Shown here piece after piece: positions 34,571 through 43,687 of a DNA stretch of 64,000 bases (position 1 is the first letter of the stretch; each line of letters starts with the position of its first letter). The stretch comes from Marinibacterium sp050389775. Its GTDB lineage: Bacteria > Pseudomonadota > Alphaproteobacteria > Rhodobacterales > Rhodobacteraceae. The notes beneath the pieces are model-generated. The model was not told the origin of the DNA. It searched no databases and saw nothing but the letters and a program-made list of their open reading frames with translations. The stretch spans positions 3,100,001 through 3,164,000 of the forward strand of contig NZ_CP177144.1 in NCBI RefSeq assembly GCF_050389775.1. The letters are read 5' to 3'. Position numbers and translations under genes: made by a program.

Positions 34571-35791
34571 TCAGGCGAAAAGCTCGTGGGCCAGCTCCAG
34601 CGCATCGACCAGCGCGTCCACCTCACCTTCGGTGTTGTACAGCCCAAAGGACGCCCGGCAGGTCGCCGTGACCCCAAGGTGATCCATCAGCGGCCCGGCG
34701 CAGTGATGGCCCGCCCGCACCGCCACGCCCTTCTTGTCCAGGATCGTCGACACGTCATGGGCATGGCCCGCCCCGTCCAGCGTGAACGAAAAGATCGCCG
34801 CCTTGTCACGCGTCGTGCCCTGCACCTGCAGCCAGTTCAGCCCGTCCAGCCTCTGGCGCGCGTAATCGCGCAGCCTGTCCTCGTGGGCCGCGACATTCTC
34901 CATGCCCAGCTCCATCAGGTAATCCAGCGCCACGCCCAGCCCGATCATCTGCACGATGCCCGGCGTGCCGGCCTCGAATTTCATCGGCGGATCGGCATAG
35001 CTCACAGCCTCCTTGGACACGTCGCGGATCATGTCGCCACCGCCCATGAAGGGCCGCATCTCGGCCATCCGCTCCTTGCGGATATAGATCGCCCCCGAGC
35101 CCGACGGGCCATAGAGCTTGTGCCCCGTGATCGCATAGAAATCACAGCCAATGTCCTGCACGTCGACCGGCATGTGCACCGCGCCCTGGCTGCCGTCGAC
35201 CAGCACCGCCACGCCCTTTTCCCGGGCCGCCGCGCAGATCGCCTTGACGTCCACCCGCGTGCCCAGAACGTTCGACAGCTGGGTGATCGCCACCAGCCTG
35301 GTGCGCGGCCCGATCGCCTCGATCACCTTCTGCGGGTCCAGATGGCCGGTGGCATCCGTATCGACCCATTTCAGAACCACGCCCTGGCGTTCGCGCAGGA
35401 AATGCCAGGGCACGATATTGGCATGGTGCTCCATCACCGACAGCACGATCTCGTCGCCCGGCTCCATCCGCGGCATGGCCCAGCCATAGGCCACCGTGTT
35501 GATGCCCTCGGTCGTGCCCGAGTTCATCACGATCTCGTCCTCGGACCCGGCGTTCAGGAACCGCGCGATGATGCCCCGCACGCCTTCGTATTTCTCGGTC
35601 GCCAGGTTCGACAGGAAATGCAGGCCCCGGTGGACATTGGCATATTCCATCTCGTAGGCCCGGGTCACCGCGTCGATGACCACCTTGGGCTTCTGGGCCG
35701 AGGCGCCATTGTCCAGGTAGACCAGCGGCTTGCCGTTCACCTCGCGGGCGAGGATCGGGAAATCTTGGCGGATGCGCGCGACATCATACAT
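34571..35791 (-). CDS. sufS: SufS cysteine desulfurase
   Basis: 406 residues, group II desulfurase. PLP lysine in ITGHKLYGPSG; active cysteine C378 in TATCRASFGLYN. It takes sulfur from cysteine and hands it to the SufBCD scaffold, usually through SufE or SufU; neither is visible downstream. Its start overlaps the Yip1-like gene by 8 bases, so it is the last coupled gene of the suf run. A second, NifS-type desulfurase opens the same cluster at 41.9 kb, so two sulfur donors serve one operon. Confidence 0.96.
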   Translation of the reverse strand: MYDVARIRQDFPILAREVNGKPLVYLDNGASAQKPKVVIDAVTRAYEMEYANVHRGLHFLSNLATEKYEGVRGIIARFLNAGSEDEIVMNSGTTEGINTVAYGWAMPRMEPGDEIVLSVMEHHANIVPWHFLRERQGVVLKWVDTDATGHLDPQKVIEAIGPRTRLVAITQLSNVLGTRVDVKAICAAAREKGVAVLVDGSQGAVHMPVDVQDIGCDFYAITGHKLYGPSGSGAIYIRKERMAEMRPFMGGGDMIRDVSKEAVSYADPPMKFEAGTPGIVQMIGLGVALDYLMELGMENVAAHEDRLRDYARQRLDGLNWLQVQGTTRDKAAIFSFTLDGAGHAHDVSTILDKKGVAVRAGHHCAGPLMDHLGVTATCRASFGLYNTEGEVDALVDALELAHELFA

Positions 35792-36374
35792 TGGGTATCG
35801 GGTCTCCCATCGGGCCGCCGACCAGCGTCAGCAGCAGGGTCATGGCCAGGGCCAGCGCCAGGATCGACGCGATCAGCACGCCGGCCGACCGGGCCAGCGA
35901 CCCCAGCCGCAGGGCCTGGTCGATGAAATGCAGAAGGATGAACAGGCTGTAGACGCCCACGACCACCGACAGCACGAGGGCAAAGAACGGGAAGAGGAAC
36001 TGCAGCACCACCGACACCAGCTGCACGGCCACCCGCAGGGCCTGCATCCAGATCATCACCGCGGCCACGTCGTCGAACGACCCGCTGCCGCCCATCTTGG
36101 TGCCGATCCAGTGCAGCACCCAGATCATCACCGCCAGGCCCACGGCCACCAGCAGGAAATAGGGCACCGGCTGGGCCAGCGCGCCGGGCAGCAGCACCGG
36201 CAGGCCGGCCAGCACGGCCGGGCCGAACAGCAGGATCGTGTTCAGCGCCGAGATCACCGCCAGCACCAGCCACAGCGCCTCGCGCGGGATGCCCAGGCCC
36301 ATCACCTGCCGGGCCGCCTGGGCCGGGTCTTTCACCGTCACAAGGGCCAGTGCCCCCCAATCCTGTCCGTTCAT
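35784..36374 (-). CDS. Yip1-family membrane protein
   Basis: 196 residues with five predicted membrane segments (ALWLVLAVISALNTILLFGP, YFLLVAVGLAVMIWVL, FLFPFFALVLSVVVGVYSLF and others). It matches the YIP1 domain layout; most bacterial members have no defined role. Its start is inside the stop of the preceding membrane gene (ATGA), and its end overlaps sufS by 8 bases. Its fixed place between sufD and sufS makes a role in Fe-S assembly at the membrane worth considering. Confidence 0.8.
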   Translation of the reverse strand: MNGQDWGALALVTVKDPAQAARQVMGLGIPREALWLVLAVISALNTILLFGPAVLAGLPVLLPGALAQPVPYFLLVAVGLAVMIWVLHWIGTKMGGSGSFDDVAAVMIWMQALRVAVQLVSVVLQFLFPFFALVLSVVVGVYSLFILLHFIDQALRLGSLARSAGVLIASILALALAMTLLLTLVGGPMGDPIPNV

Positions 36375-36856
36375 TGTACCCTACGCTCCGCCAGTGCCAG
36401 CCCCGTGAACCAGAACCAGCCCAGAACGGCAAGCCACAGGATGCCGACAAGCGTCTGCGCCGCACCCGGGCCGATGAACCCGGCCACCAGCCCATGCAAC
36501 AGCATGACCGGCGCCGAGGCCAGCAGCGCCCAGAACAGCACGACCCGCGCGCCATGCCAGCCACCCTTGCCGCCAAAGATCCGCGCCACCAGGTGCGACA
36601 GCGCCGCGACCGCATAAAAGACCAGCGGCGCGATGAAGATCCAGCCCAGCAGCGCCCCGCTCATCAGCATGTTCAGCTCCTGGTCGCCCAGGAAGGCCTC
36701 GCGCGACAGGCGCGGCAGCTGGGCCACGAAGGCCAGCACGCAGAACAGCATGAGAAACACCAGCGCCCGGTCCTCGCGCGGCCCCATGTCCAGGAGCCGC
36801 GCAATCACCGGGCGCGGGCGGCGATACATGGCCGCGATGTCCGTTGTCACCGCCAT
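36371..36856 (-). CDS. Yip1-like membrane protein
   Basis: 161 residues with four membrane segments (ALVFLMLFCVLAFVAQL, GWIFIAPLVFYAVAALSHL, VVLFWALLASAPVMLLHGLV, LVGILWLAVLGWFWFTGLAL). The N-terminal AAMYRRPRPVIARLLDMG is a cytosolic start typical of the family. ATG 36856 was chosen because it lies one base from the sufD stop and removes a non-conserved extension. It is the first of two coupled membrane genes. Function unknown. Confidence 0.75.
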   Translation of the reverse strand: MAVTTDIAAMYRRPRPVIARLLDMGPREDRALVFLMLFCVLAFVAQLPRLSREAFLGDQELNMLMSGALLGWIFIAPLVFYAVAALSHLVARIFGGKGGWHGARVVLFWALLASAPVMLLHGLVAGFIGPGAAQTLVGILWLAVLGWFWFTGLALAERRVQ

Positions 36857-36857
36857 C

Positions 36858-38137
36858 TCAGCCGCGCCGCGACAGCCACCCTTCCAGGCGCGCAACGATC
36901 TGCTCGCCCAGTGCCTCGTCCTCGATCTCTTCCACGGCCTCGGCCAGGAAGGCGAGCGTCAGCAGGTTGGTCGCCTCGCGTTCGGGCACCCCGCGCGAGC
37001 GCAGGTAGAACAGCCCTTCCTCGTCGATCGCCCCCGAGGTCGAGCCATGCGAACAGGCCACGTCATCGGCATAGATCTCAAGCTCCGGCTTGGCCAGGAA
37101 CTGGCTGTCCCCGTCCAGCAGCAGCGATTGGCTGATCTGGTAGCCATCCGTCTTCTGGGCCCCGGGCTGGACCAGGATCTTGCCCTGGAACACGCCGGTC
37201 GCACCGTTGCGCAGCACCTTCTTGAAGACCTGCCGGCTTTCGCAATCCACCGCGTCATGGGTGATGAACACCGTGTCGTCATGGTGGAAATCACCGTCAC
37301 CGACACAGGCGCCGGCCACGTGGGCCACGGCCTCGTCACCGGTCAGCTCGACCACCTGCTCGTTGCGCGTCAGCACGCCGTTCACCGTCAGGGTGAAGGA
37401 CTTGTAGACCGAGCTCTCGCCCAGCCGGGTGAACATATGCGTTGCCGCCCGGCGTTCGTGATCGCGGCCCTGCATGCGCACGTGGTGCAGCGTGGCGCCA
37501 TCGGCGATGTCGATCTCGGTGCAGCCGTTGAACCGCGCCGCGGCCGGGCCGCTTTCCAGGATCGTGGCCTCGGCCCCGGCATCGACCTTGATCACGTTGT
37601 GCAGGATCGCATCCGACGCATCGTCGCCATGGATATGCACCAGGTGGATCGGCTTGGCCGGCTTGCCGGTCACATGGATCAGCAGGCCGTCGGTCGCAAA
37701 GGCCGTGTTCAGCGCCGCCAGCGGGCGTTGCACCGGGGTCTGGCCCTTGGCTTCCAGCGTGCCGTAAAGCTCGGTGGCCCAGTGGATATCGGCCCCGGCC
37801 GCATCGGCCAGGCGTTCGATCGTCACACCGTCCAGCGCCAGGTCATCGGACGCCGCGGCATCGAAGACACCATCGACAAAGACCACCTTGATCCGGTCCA
37901 GGTCATCGAAGATCGGCGTGTCCGAGCTGTCAAAGACCGCGGCGGCAGGCGCCGCGGGCTGGGTCAGCGTTTCGGGCCGGGTGAATTTCCAGTATTCGTC
38001 CCGCGCCGTCGGCAGGCCCATCTGGCGCAGCCGCGCCAGGGCATCGCGCCGGGCCGCGCCGGTCCAGCCGGTCTCGGTCAGCGTCAGCCCGGCCAGCCGG
38101 GCTTCGGTCAGGTCGGCTTTGGGTTGCGGCAATGCCA

Positions 38138-38138
<1 letters not shown>
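36858..38138 (-). CDS. sufD: Fe-S cluster assembly protein SufD
   Basis: 426 residues. Beta-helix core with repeated strands; LPTARDEYWKFTRPETL near the N-terminus and the conserved end region DVACSHGSTSGAIDEEGLFY with RGVPEREATNLL. It pairs with SufB as the scaffold heterodimer bound to SufC. The first base of its ATG is the last base of the sufC stop (TGATG), so SufC and SufD are coupled. The start at 38138 gives the family N-terminus; the longer frame is shadow of sufC. Confidence 0.95.
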
Positions 38139-38893
<755 letters not shown>

Positions 38894-38915
38894 GTTTTTA
38901 CCCTTCCTTGGGGCC

Positions 38916-39227
38916 TCAGCCCAGCACGACGGCCGTGCCCGAGGCACTGACCATCAGCATGTTGTTGATGACTTCGTAATCCAGGTCGACGCCGACAACG
39001 GCATTGGCGCCCAACCCGATCGCGCGTTCTTCCAGCTCGGCCAGCGCAACCTCGCGCGCCCGGCCCAGCTCTTTTTCATAGGCGCCCGAGCGCCCCCCGA
39101 TGATGTCGGTGATCCCGGCAAAGAGATCCCGGAACACATTGGCCCCCAGGATCGCCTCGCCGGCCACGATGCCCTTGTACTCGGCGATCTGGTAGCCCTC
39201 GACCGACGGCGTGGTGGTCACGATCAT
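38916..39227 (-). CDS. YbjQ/UPF0145 family protein (heavy-metal-binding domain)
   Basis: 103 residues. MIVTTTPSVEGYQIAEYKGIV and the C-terminal IGLGANAVVGVDLDYEVI mark the YbjQ_1 (DUF74) family, which forms pentamers of beta-alpha units. A metal role has been suggested in domain names but not proved. Located between sufB and sufC; the gap to sufB is 75 bases and holds two palindromes. ATG 39227 is used because AGGGAGACGC precedes it. Confidence 0.87.
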   Translation of the reverse strand: MIVTTTPSVEGYQIAEYKGIVAGEAILGANVFRDLFAGITDIIGGRSGAYEKELGRAREVALAELEERAIGLGANAVVGVDLDYEVINNMLMVSASGTAVVLG

Positions 39228-39255
39228 GACGCGTCTCCCTCGACATCCGGCGCCC

Positions 39256-39299
39256 AAATTTCTTCGAAGAAATTTGACAAAAATCTTCGAAGATTTTTG
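39256..39299. repeat. Two perfect palindromes centred on CTTCGAAG
   Basis: AAATTTCTTCGAAGAAATTT (39256-39275) and AAAAATCTTCGAAGATTTTT (39279-39298, extendable by one C-G pair each side to 39278-39299) are perfect inverted repeats, three bases apart. In RNA each forms an 8-9 bp hairpin. They begin four bases past the sufB stop on the minus strand. The second is followed on either strand by T-rich sequence of its own arm. They may be processing or attenuation sites, or a REP-like unit. Confidence 0.8.
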
Positions 39300-39302
39300 G
39301 CC

Positions 39303-40835
39303 TTACCCGACAGACCCTTCCAGCGAGATGGCAACCAGCTGCTGGGCTTCCATGGCAAATTCCATCGGCAGCGCCTGCAGCACTTCCTTGGCAAAGCCGT
39401 TGACGATCAGGGCCACGGCCTCTTCCTCGTCCATGCCCCGCTGGCGGCAATAGAACATCTGGTCATCGTCGACCTTCGACGTCGTGGCCTCGTGCTCGAC
39501 GCGCGACGAATTGTTCTTCACCTCGATATAGGGCACCGTGTGGGCCCCGCATTTGTCACCGATCAGCAGGCTGTCGCACTGGGTGTAATTGCGCGAATTC
39601 TTGGCCTTGGGATGCATAGACACCAGCCCCCGATAGGTGTTCTGGGCAAAGCCCGCGCTGATGCCCTTGGACACGATGCGCGACTTGGTGTTCTTGCCCA
39701 GGTGCACCATCTTGGTGCCCGTATCGGCCTGCTGGTGGTTGTTGGTGATGGCGATCGAATAGAACTCGCCCTGGCTGTCATCGCCGCGCAGGATGCAGGA
39801 CGGGTATTTCCAGGTCACGGCCGAGCCGGTTTCCACCTGCGTCCACATCACCTTGGCCCGGTCGCCCCGGCAATCGGCGCGCTTGGTGACAAAGTTGTAG
39901 ATGCCGCCCTTGCCTTCCTCGTCGCCCGGGAACCAGTTCTGCACCGTGGAATATTTCACCTCGGCGTCTTCCTCGATGATGATCTCGACAACGGCCGCAT
40001 GCAGCTGGGCCGTGTCGCGCTGGGGCGCGGTGCAGCCTTCCAGGTAGGACACGTAAGAGCCCTTGTCGGCGATGATCAGCGTGCGTTCGAACTGGCCCGT
40101 GTTCTCGGCGTTGATCCGGAAATAGGTCGACAGCTCCATCGGGCAGCGCACGCCCGGCGGCACGTAGACAAACGACCCGTCCGAGAAGACGGCCGAATTC
40201 AGCGTCGCATAGAAGTTGTCCGACACCGGCACGACCGAGCCGAGGTATTTTTTCACCAGCTCGGGATGCTCGCGGATCGCTTCCGAGATCGAGCAGAAGA
40301 TCACGCCGGCCTTCTGCAGTTCCTTCTGGAAGGTCGTGCCCACGGAAACCGAATCGAACACCGCGTCCACGGCCACCTTGCGGCCCTCCGCCGGCGCGTC
40401 CTCGGCGCCTTCGACGCCCGCCAGGATCATCTGTTCCTTCAGCGGGATGCCCAGCTTTTCATAGGTCGCCAGCAGCTTGGGATCGACCTCGTCCAGCGAT
40501 TTGGGCTTGGTTTCCATGCTCTTGGGGCGGGCATAGTAATACTGGTCCTGGAAATCGATCCGGGGATAGTTGACCATCGCCCAGTCCGGCTCTTTCAGCT
40601 GGACCCAGCGTTCATAGGCCGCCAGCCGCCAGTCGGTCATCCATTCCGGTTCACCGTTCTTCTCCGAGATCAGGCGCACGATGTCGGGGCTCAGCCCCTT
40701 CGGCGCATATTCCATCTCGATATCGGTATCCCAGCCGTACTTGTAGGTGCTGACCTCGCGGACGGCATCCACCGTATCCTGGTCGACCCCGTCCTTGACC
40801 TTTGTTTCCATCGGCTTCTGGTCCAATGCGGCCAT
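39303..40835 (-). CDS. sufB: Fe-S cluster assembly protein SufB
   Basis: 510 residues. SufB scaffold with the conserved QDQYYYARPK-like stretch, GVIFCSISEAIREHPELV, YVPPGVRCPMELSTYFRINA and the C-terminal EHEATTSKVDDDQMFYCRQRG with MDEEEAVALIV. It assembles the cluster with SufC and SufD. The start at 40835 has GGAGG GTAGT before ATG. 41 bases separate it from the upstream desulfurase. Confidence 0.98.
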   Translation of the reverse strand: MAALDQKPMETKVKDGVDQDTVDAVREVSTYKYGWDTDIEMEYAPKGLSPDIVRLISEKNGEPEWMTDWRLAAYERWVQLKEPDWAMVNYPRIDFQDQYYYARPKSMETKPKSLDEVDPKLLATYEKLGIPLKEQMILAGVEGAEDAPAEGRKVAVDAVFDSVSVGTTFQKELQKAGVIFCSISEAIREHPELVKKYLGSVVPVSDNFYATLNSAVFSDGSFVYVPPGVRCPMELSTYFRINAENTGQFERTLIIADKGSYVSYLEGCTAPQRDTAQLHAAVVEIIIEEDAEVKYSTVQNWFPGDEEGKGGIYNFVTKRADCRGDRAKVMWTQVETGSAVTWKYPSCILRGDDSQGEFYSIAITNNHQQADTGTKMVHLGKNTKSRIVSKGISAGFAQNTYRGLVSMHPKAKNSRNYTQCDSLLIGDKCGAHTVPYIEVKNNSSRVEHEATTSKVDDDQMFYCRQRGMDEEEAVALIVNGFAKEVLQALPMEFAMEAQQLVAISLEGSVG

Positions 40836-40876
40836 ACTACCCTCCGATCTGGCGCCATCCCGGCGCATCGTCTGCC

Positions 40877-41923
40877 TTACGCACCCCGCGAGAGGTGCCG
40901 TTCATATCCGCGGCACCACGCTTCGGCGAAGCGCAGCACCTGGTCTTCCGTCGTGTCGGGCCCGATGCTGATGCGCACCGCGGCCCCCGCCAGTTCGGCG
41001 TCGTATCCCATCGCGGTCAGCACCTGGCTGGCCCGCACCTTGCCGCTGGAACAGGCCGAGCCCGCCGAAATCGCGAAACCGGCAAGGTCCATGGCCATCA
41101 CCTGGGTCTCGCCCTTCCATCCCGGTGCAATCATGCAGGACGTGTTGGGCAGTCGCTCGGCGTCTTTCCCGACAAAAATAGTTGATTTGGCGCGGGCCTC
41201 AATAGCTTTTTCTAGAATATTTCTAATTCCAGAAACACGGTCCCAGACACCCCCGGCCAGATCCCGCGCAGCAGCTTCAGCTGCGGCCCCGAACCCCGCG
41301 ATTCCAATGACATTTTCGGTTCCCGACCGGCGGCCCATCTCTTGCCCGCCACCCAGGATGCGCGCCTTCAGATCGGTGCCACGGGGCATGACCAGAGCGC
41401 CGATGCCCTTGGGTCCGCCCAGCTTGTGGGCCGAAATCAGGGCCATGCCGGCGCCCAGCCAGTTGAAGGCCACGGGCAGCTTGCCGAATCCCTGGGTGGC
41501 ATCCGTCACGGCCAGGCCCTGGGGCAGATGCTGCACGATGCCGGTTTCCGAATTGGCCAGCTGCAGAACCGAGCGGCCAGGATCATCGACCGCCACCTGG
41601 CCATCCGCCCCCACGGCCAGCGTGTCGCTGACCCAGGCCCGCACGGCATCATGTTCGACCGGCGCGCCCATCAGCTCGCGCCCCGCACAGGCCAGCGCGG
41701 CGGCCTCCGTTGCGCCCGAGGTAAAGACCACGTCAGCCCCGTCGGCGCCAAAGGCCGTGGCCACCTGGGCCCGGGCCCGTTCGACCAGGCCCTTGGCCGC
41801 CCGGCCCTCGGCATGGACAGAGGACGGATTGCCGGCCAGGTCCATCGCCGCGATCATGGCATCGCGCGCCTCGGGCCGCAGCGGCGCCGTGGCATTCCAG
41901 TCGAGATAGACCCGGGGTTTCAC
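40877..41923 (-). CDS. Cysteine desulfurase, NifS/IscS-like (group I)
   Basis: 348 residues, slightly short for IscS (about 400). The PLP lysine is in ISAHKLGGPKG and the active cysteine in SAGSACSSGKVRAS, the group I loop. It starts with GTG at 41923 (VKPRVYLDWNATAPLRP) after AAAGGACAAGCTTC. It precedes sufB in the iscR-suf run. Residues encoded around 41170-41235 (RNILEKAIEARAKSTIFVGK) use AT-rich codons unlike the rest of the gene. Whether it donates sulfur to SUF or to tRNA thiolation is unknown. Confidence 0.92.
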   Translation of the reverse strand: MKPRVYLDWNATAPLRPEARDAMIAAMDLAGNPSSVHAEGRAAKGLVERARAQVATAFGADGADVVFTSGATEAAALACAGRELMGAPVEHDAVRAWVSDTLAVGADGQVAVDDPGRSVLQLANSETGIVQHLPQGLAVTDATQGFGKLPVAFNWLGAGMALISAHKLGGPKGIGALVMPRGTDLKARILGGGQEMGRRSGTENVIGIAGFGAAAEAAARDLAGGVWDRVSGIRNILEKAIEARAKSTIFVGKDAERLPNTSCMIAPGWKGETQVMAMDLAGFAISAGSACSSGKVRASQVLTAMGYDAELAGAAVRISIGPDTTEDQVLRFAEAWCRGYERHLSRGA

Positions 41924-42114
41924 GAAGCTTGTCCTTTCCTGGCCGAGCCAGTCCTGATGCGGCGTGTCCCGATCCGACTGGGTCCTTTCCGACCCTGCCC
42001 CGATCACGCCCCCGCCTGTCGCCCCGGCCGCCACCTGGCGCCAGGACCCCGGCCGCATCGGCCGGGCGCTCCATGTACCCGTCACGGCGCCGGGGTCAAA
42101 CCGGCAATCGGCCC

Positions 42115-42576
42115 TCAGTCGGCGTCGACCACGTCAAAGAGATTGGGCACCGCCGGGCAAGGTGCAAGGTCATTGGCGATCACATCCGACAGCCGGGTCT
42201 GGTGCAGGAACACGTAGACATGGGCCGACAGCCCTTCCCACAGCCGGTTGGTCAGCGATTGCGCCCGGCTGCCCGACGACCCGCCCGAGGCGCCCGCGCC
42301 CTTGTGCATCGCATCGACCGTCTCGTCGACGGCGCTGAGCACATCGACCACGCGGATGTCCGAAGCCGACCGCGCCAAGCGATAGCCCCCGCCCGGCCCG
42401 CGCACGGATTCGACCAGGTCGGCCCGCCGCAGCTTGACGAACAGCTGTTCCAGATATGGCAGCGAGATCTTCTGGCGCTGCGCGATCGCGCTCAGCGTCA
42501 CCAGGTCCTCGGCCGGTTGCAGGGCAATATCCGCCAGCGCCACCATTGCATAGCGCCCCTTTGTCGACAGCTTCAC
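42115..42576 (-). CDS. iscR: IscR-type Rrf2 family regulator, single-cysteine variant
   Basis: 153 residues from GTG 42576 (VKLSTKGRYAMVALADIALQ). The winged-helix domain and recognition helix are intact (ISLPYLEQLFVKLRRADLV, RGPGGGYRL). The three clustered cysteines that hold [2Fe-2S] in E. coli IscR are absent; the region is HKGAGASGGSSGS. The only cysteine is C140 in DLAPCPAVPNLF, as in the Rhodobacter-type IscR with unusual cluster ligation. It leads the suf cluster and most likely represses it when iron-sulfur supply is good. A 191-base gap follows before the desulfurase. Confidence 0.88.
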   Translation of the reverse strand: MKLSTKGRYAMVALADIALQPAEDLVTLSAIAQRQKISLPYLEQLFVKLRRADLVESVRGPGGGYRLARSASDIRVVDVLSAVDETVDAMHKGAGASGGSSGSRAQSLTNRLWEGLSAHVYVFLHQTRLSDVIANDLAPCPAVPNLFDVVDAD

Positions 42577-42761
42577 CTTGAATACCCTCCGCTCCGGTCT
42601 GGACAACAGCAAGATTGACGCGCGGCGTCCGAACGCATAAGTGCAGGCAAAGCCAGCGCCGCGACGTTCGCCCGAGTCAGACAGCCTCTTAATGCCCTGA
42701 GCGATTCCGTCAACAAATTGTCGGCACAAGAAGAAGCATAAGTCAGGAGACGCCGCACTTT

Positions 42762-43415
42762 ATGCCCGAGGTCATTTTTCCCGGACCCGAAGGCCGCCTG
42801 GAAGGCCGCTACCACCCGCAGAAAGAAAAAGACGCCCCCATCGCGATCGTGCTGCACCCGCATCCGCAGTTCGGCGGCACGATGAACAACAAGGTCGTCT
42901 ACAACCTGCATTACGCGTTCTACAACATGGGGTTCACCGTGCTGCGGTTCAACTTCCGCGGCGTGGGGCGCAGCCAGGGCGAGTATGACCAGGGCATCGG
43001 CGAATTGTCCGATGCCGCTTCGGCGCTCGACTACCTGCAGTCGATGAACAACAATTCCAAGCATTGCTGGGTCGCCGGGTTCTCCTTCGGCGCCTGGATC
43101 GGCATGCAGCTGCTGATGCGCCGGCCCGAGATCACCGGGTTCATCTCGGTCTCGCCGCCGGCCAACATGTACGATTTCTCGTTCCTCGCGCCCTGCCCGT
43201 CCTCGGGCCTGATCATCAACGGCACCGCCGACCGTGTCGCGCCGCCGGCCGATACCACGTCGCTCGTCGGTAAGCTGCACGAGCAGAAGGGTATCACGAT
43301 CACCCATACCGAGGTTGAGGGTGCGGATCACTTCTTCAAGGAACCGCACATGGACACGCTGATGACCAACGTGACCGATTACGTCAAGCGGCGCCTGACG
43401 GAGACCACCCGCTGA
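42762..43415 (+). CDS. Alpha/beta hydrolase
   Basis: 217 residues. Nucleophile elbow GFSFGAWIG (G-x-S-x-G), oxyanion region HPHPQFGGTMNNKVV, NFRGVGRSQGEYDQG after it, acid and histidine in INGTADRVAPP and EGADHFF. This is the compact dienelactone-hydrolase-like group found next to icd or suf genes in rhodobacteria. It is divergent from iscR, 185 bases away, and coupled to a small gene by a one-base TGATG overlap. Substrate unknown. Confidence 0.88.
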   Translation: MPEVIFPGPEGRLEGRYHPQKEKDAPIAIVLHPHPQFGGTMNNKVVYNLHYAFYNMGFTVLRFNFRGVGRSQGEYDQGIGELSDAASALDYLQSMNNNSKHCWVAGFSFGAWIGMQLLMRRPEITGFISVSPPANMYDFSFLAPCPSSGLIINGTADRVAPPADTTSLVGKLHEQKGITITHTEVEGADHFFKEPHMDTLMTNVTDYVKRRLTETTR

Positions 43416-43660
43416 TGTCCGACACGCTCGTCCGCCTCGCCTCGCAGCTGGCCGACGACGTGGTCAAGGCCATGACGGAAATGGGCGACGACCGGTTCTT
43501 CACCGAAGTCGCCCAGGTCATCTCGGCCTCGTCCCAGTCGCTGGAAGAGGCCTTTCTCACCGAGGTCCGCATCCGCCTGACCGAACGCCAGGCGCGGGTC
43601 TTTCTCGACCGTCGCCTGGCCGAATACCGCGCGGGGCAAGGCACGGCGCCCCAGGGCTAG
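43415..43660 (+). CDS. Small conserved-looking protein, function unknown
   Basis: 81 residues, fully helical and amphipathic (LASQLADDVVKAMTEMGDDRF, SQSLEEAFLTEVRIRLTERQ). No membrane segment, cysteine or known motif. Its ATG shares its first base with the stop of the hydrolase, which supports a real, co-translated gene. It may be a partner of the hydrolase. I do not recognise a family. Confidence 0.7.
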   Translation: MSDTLVRLASQLADDVVKAMTEMGDDRFFTEVAQVISASSQSLEEAFLTEVRIRLTERQARVFLDRRLAEYRAGQGTAPQG

Positions 43661-43687
43661 CGGCCCGCCCGTGTGGGCCGGCCGCCT

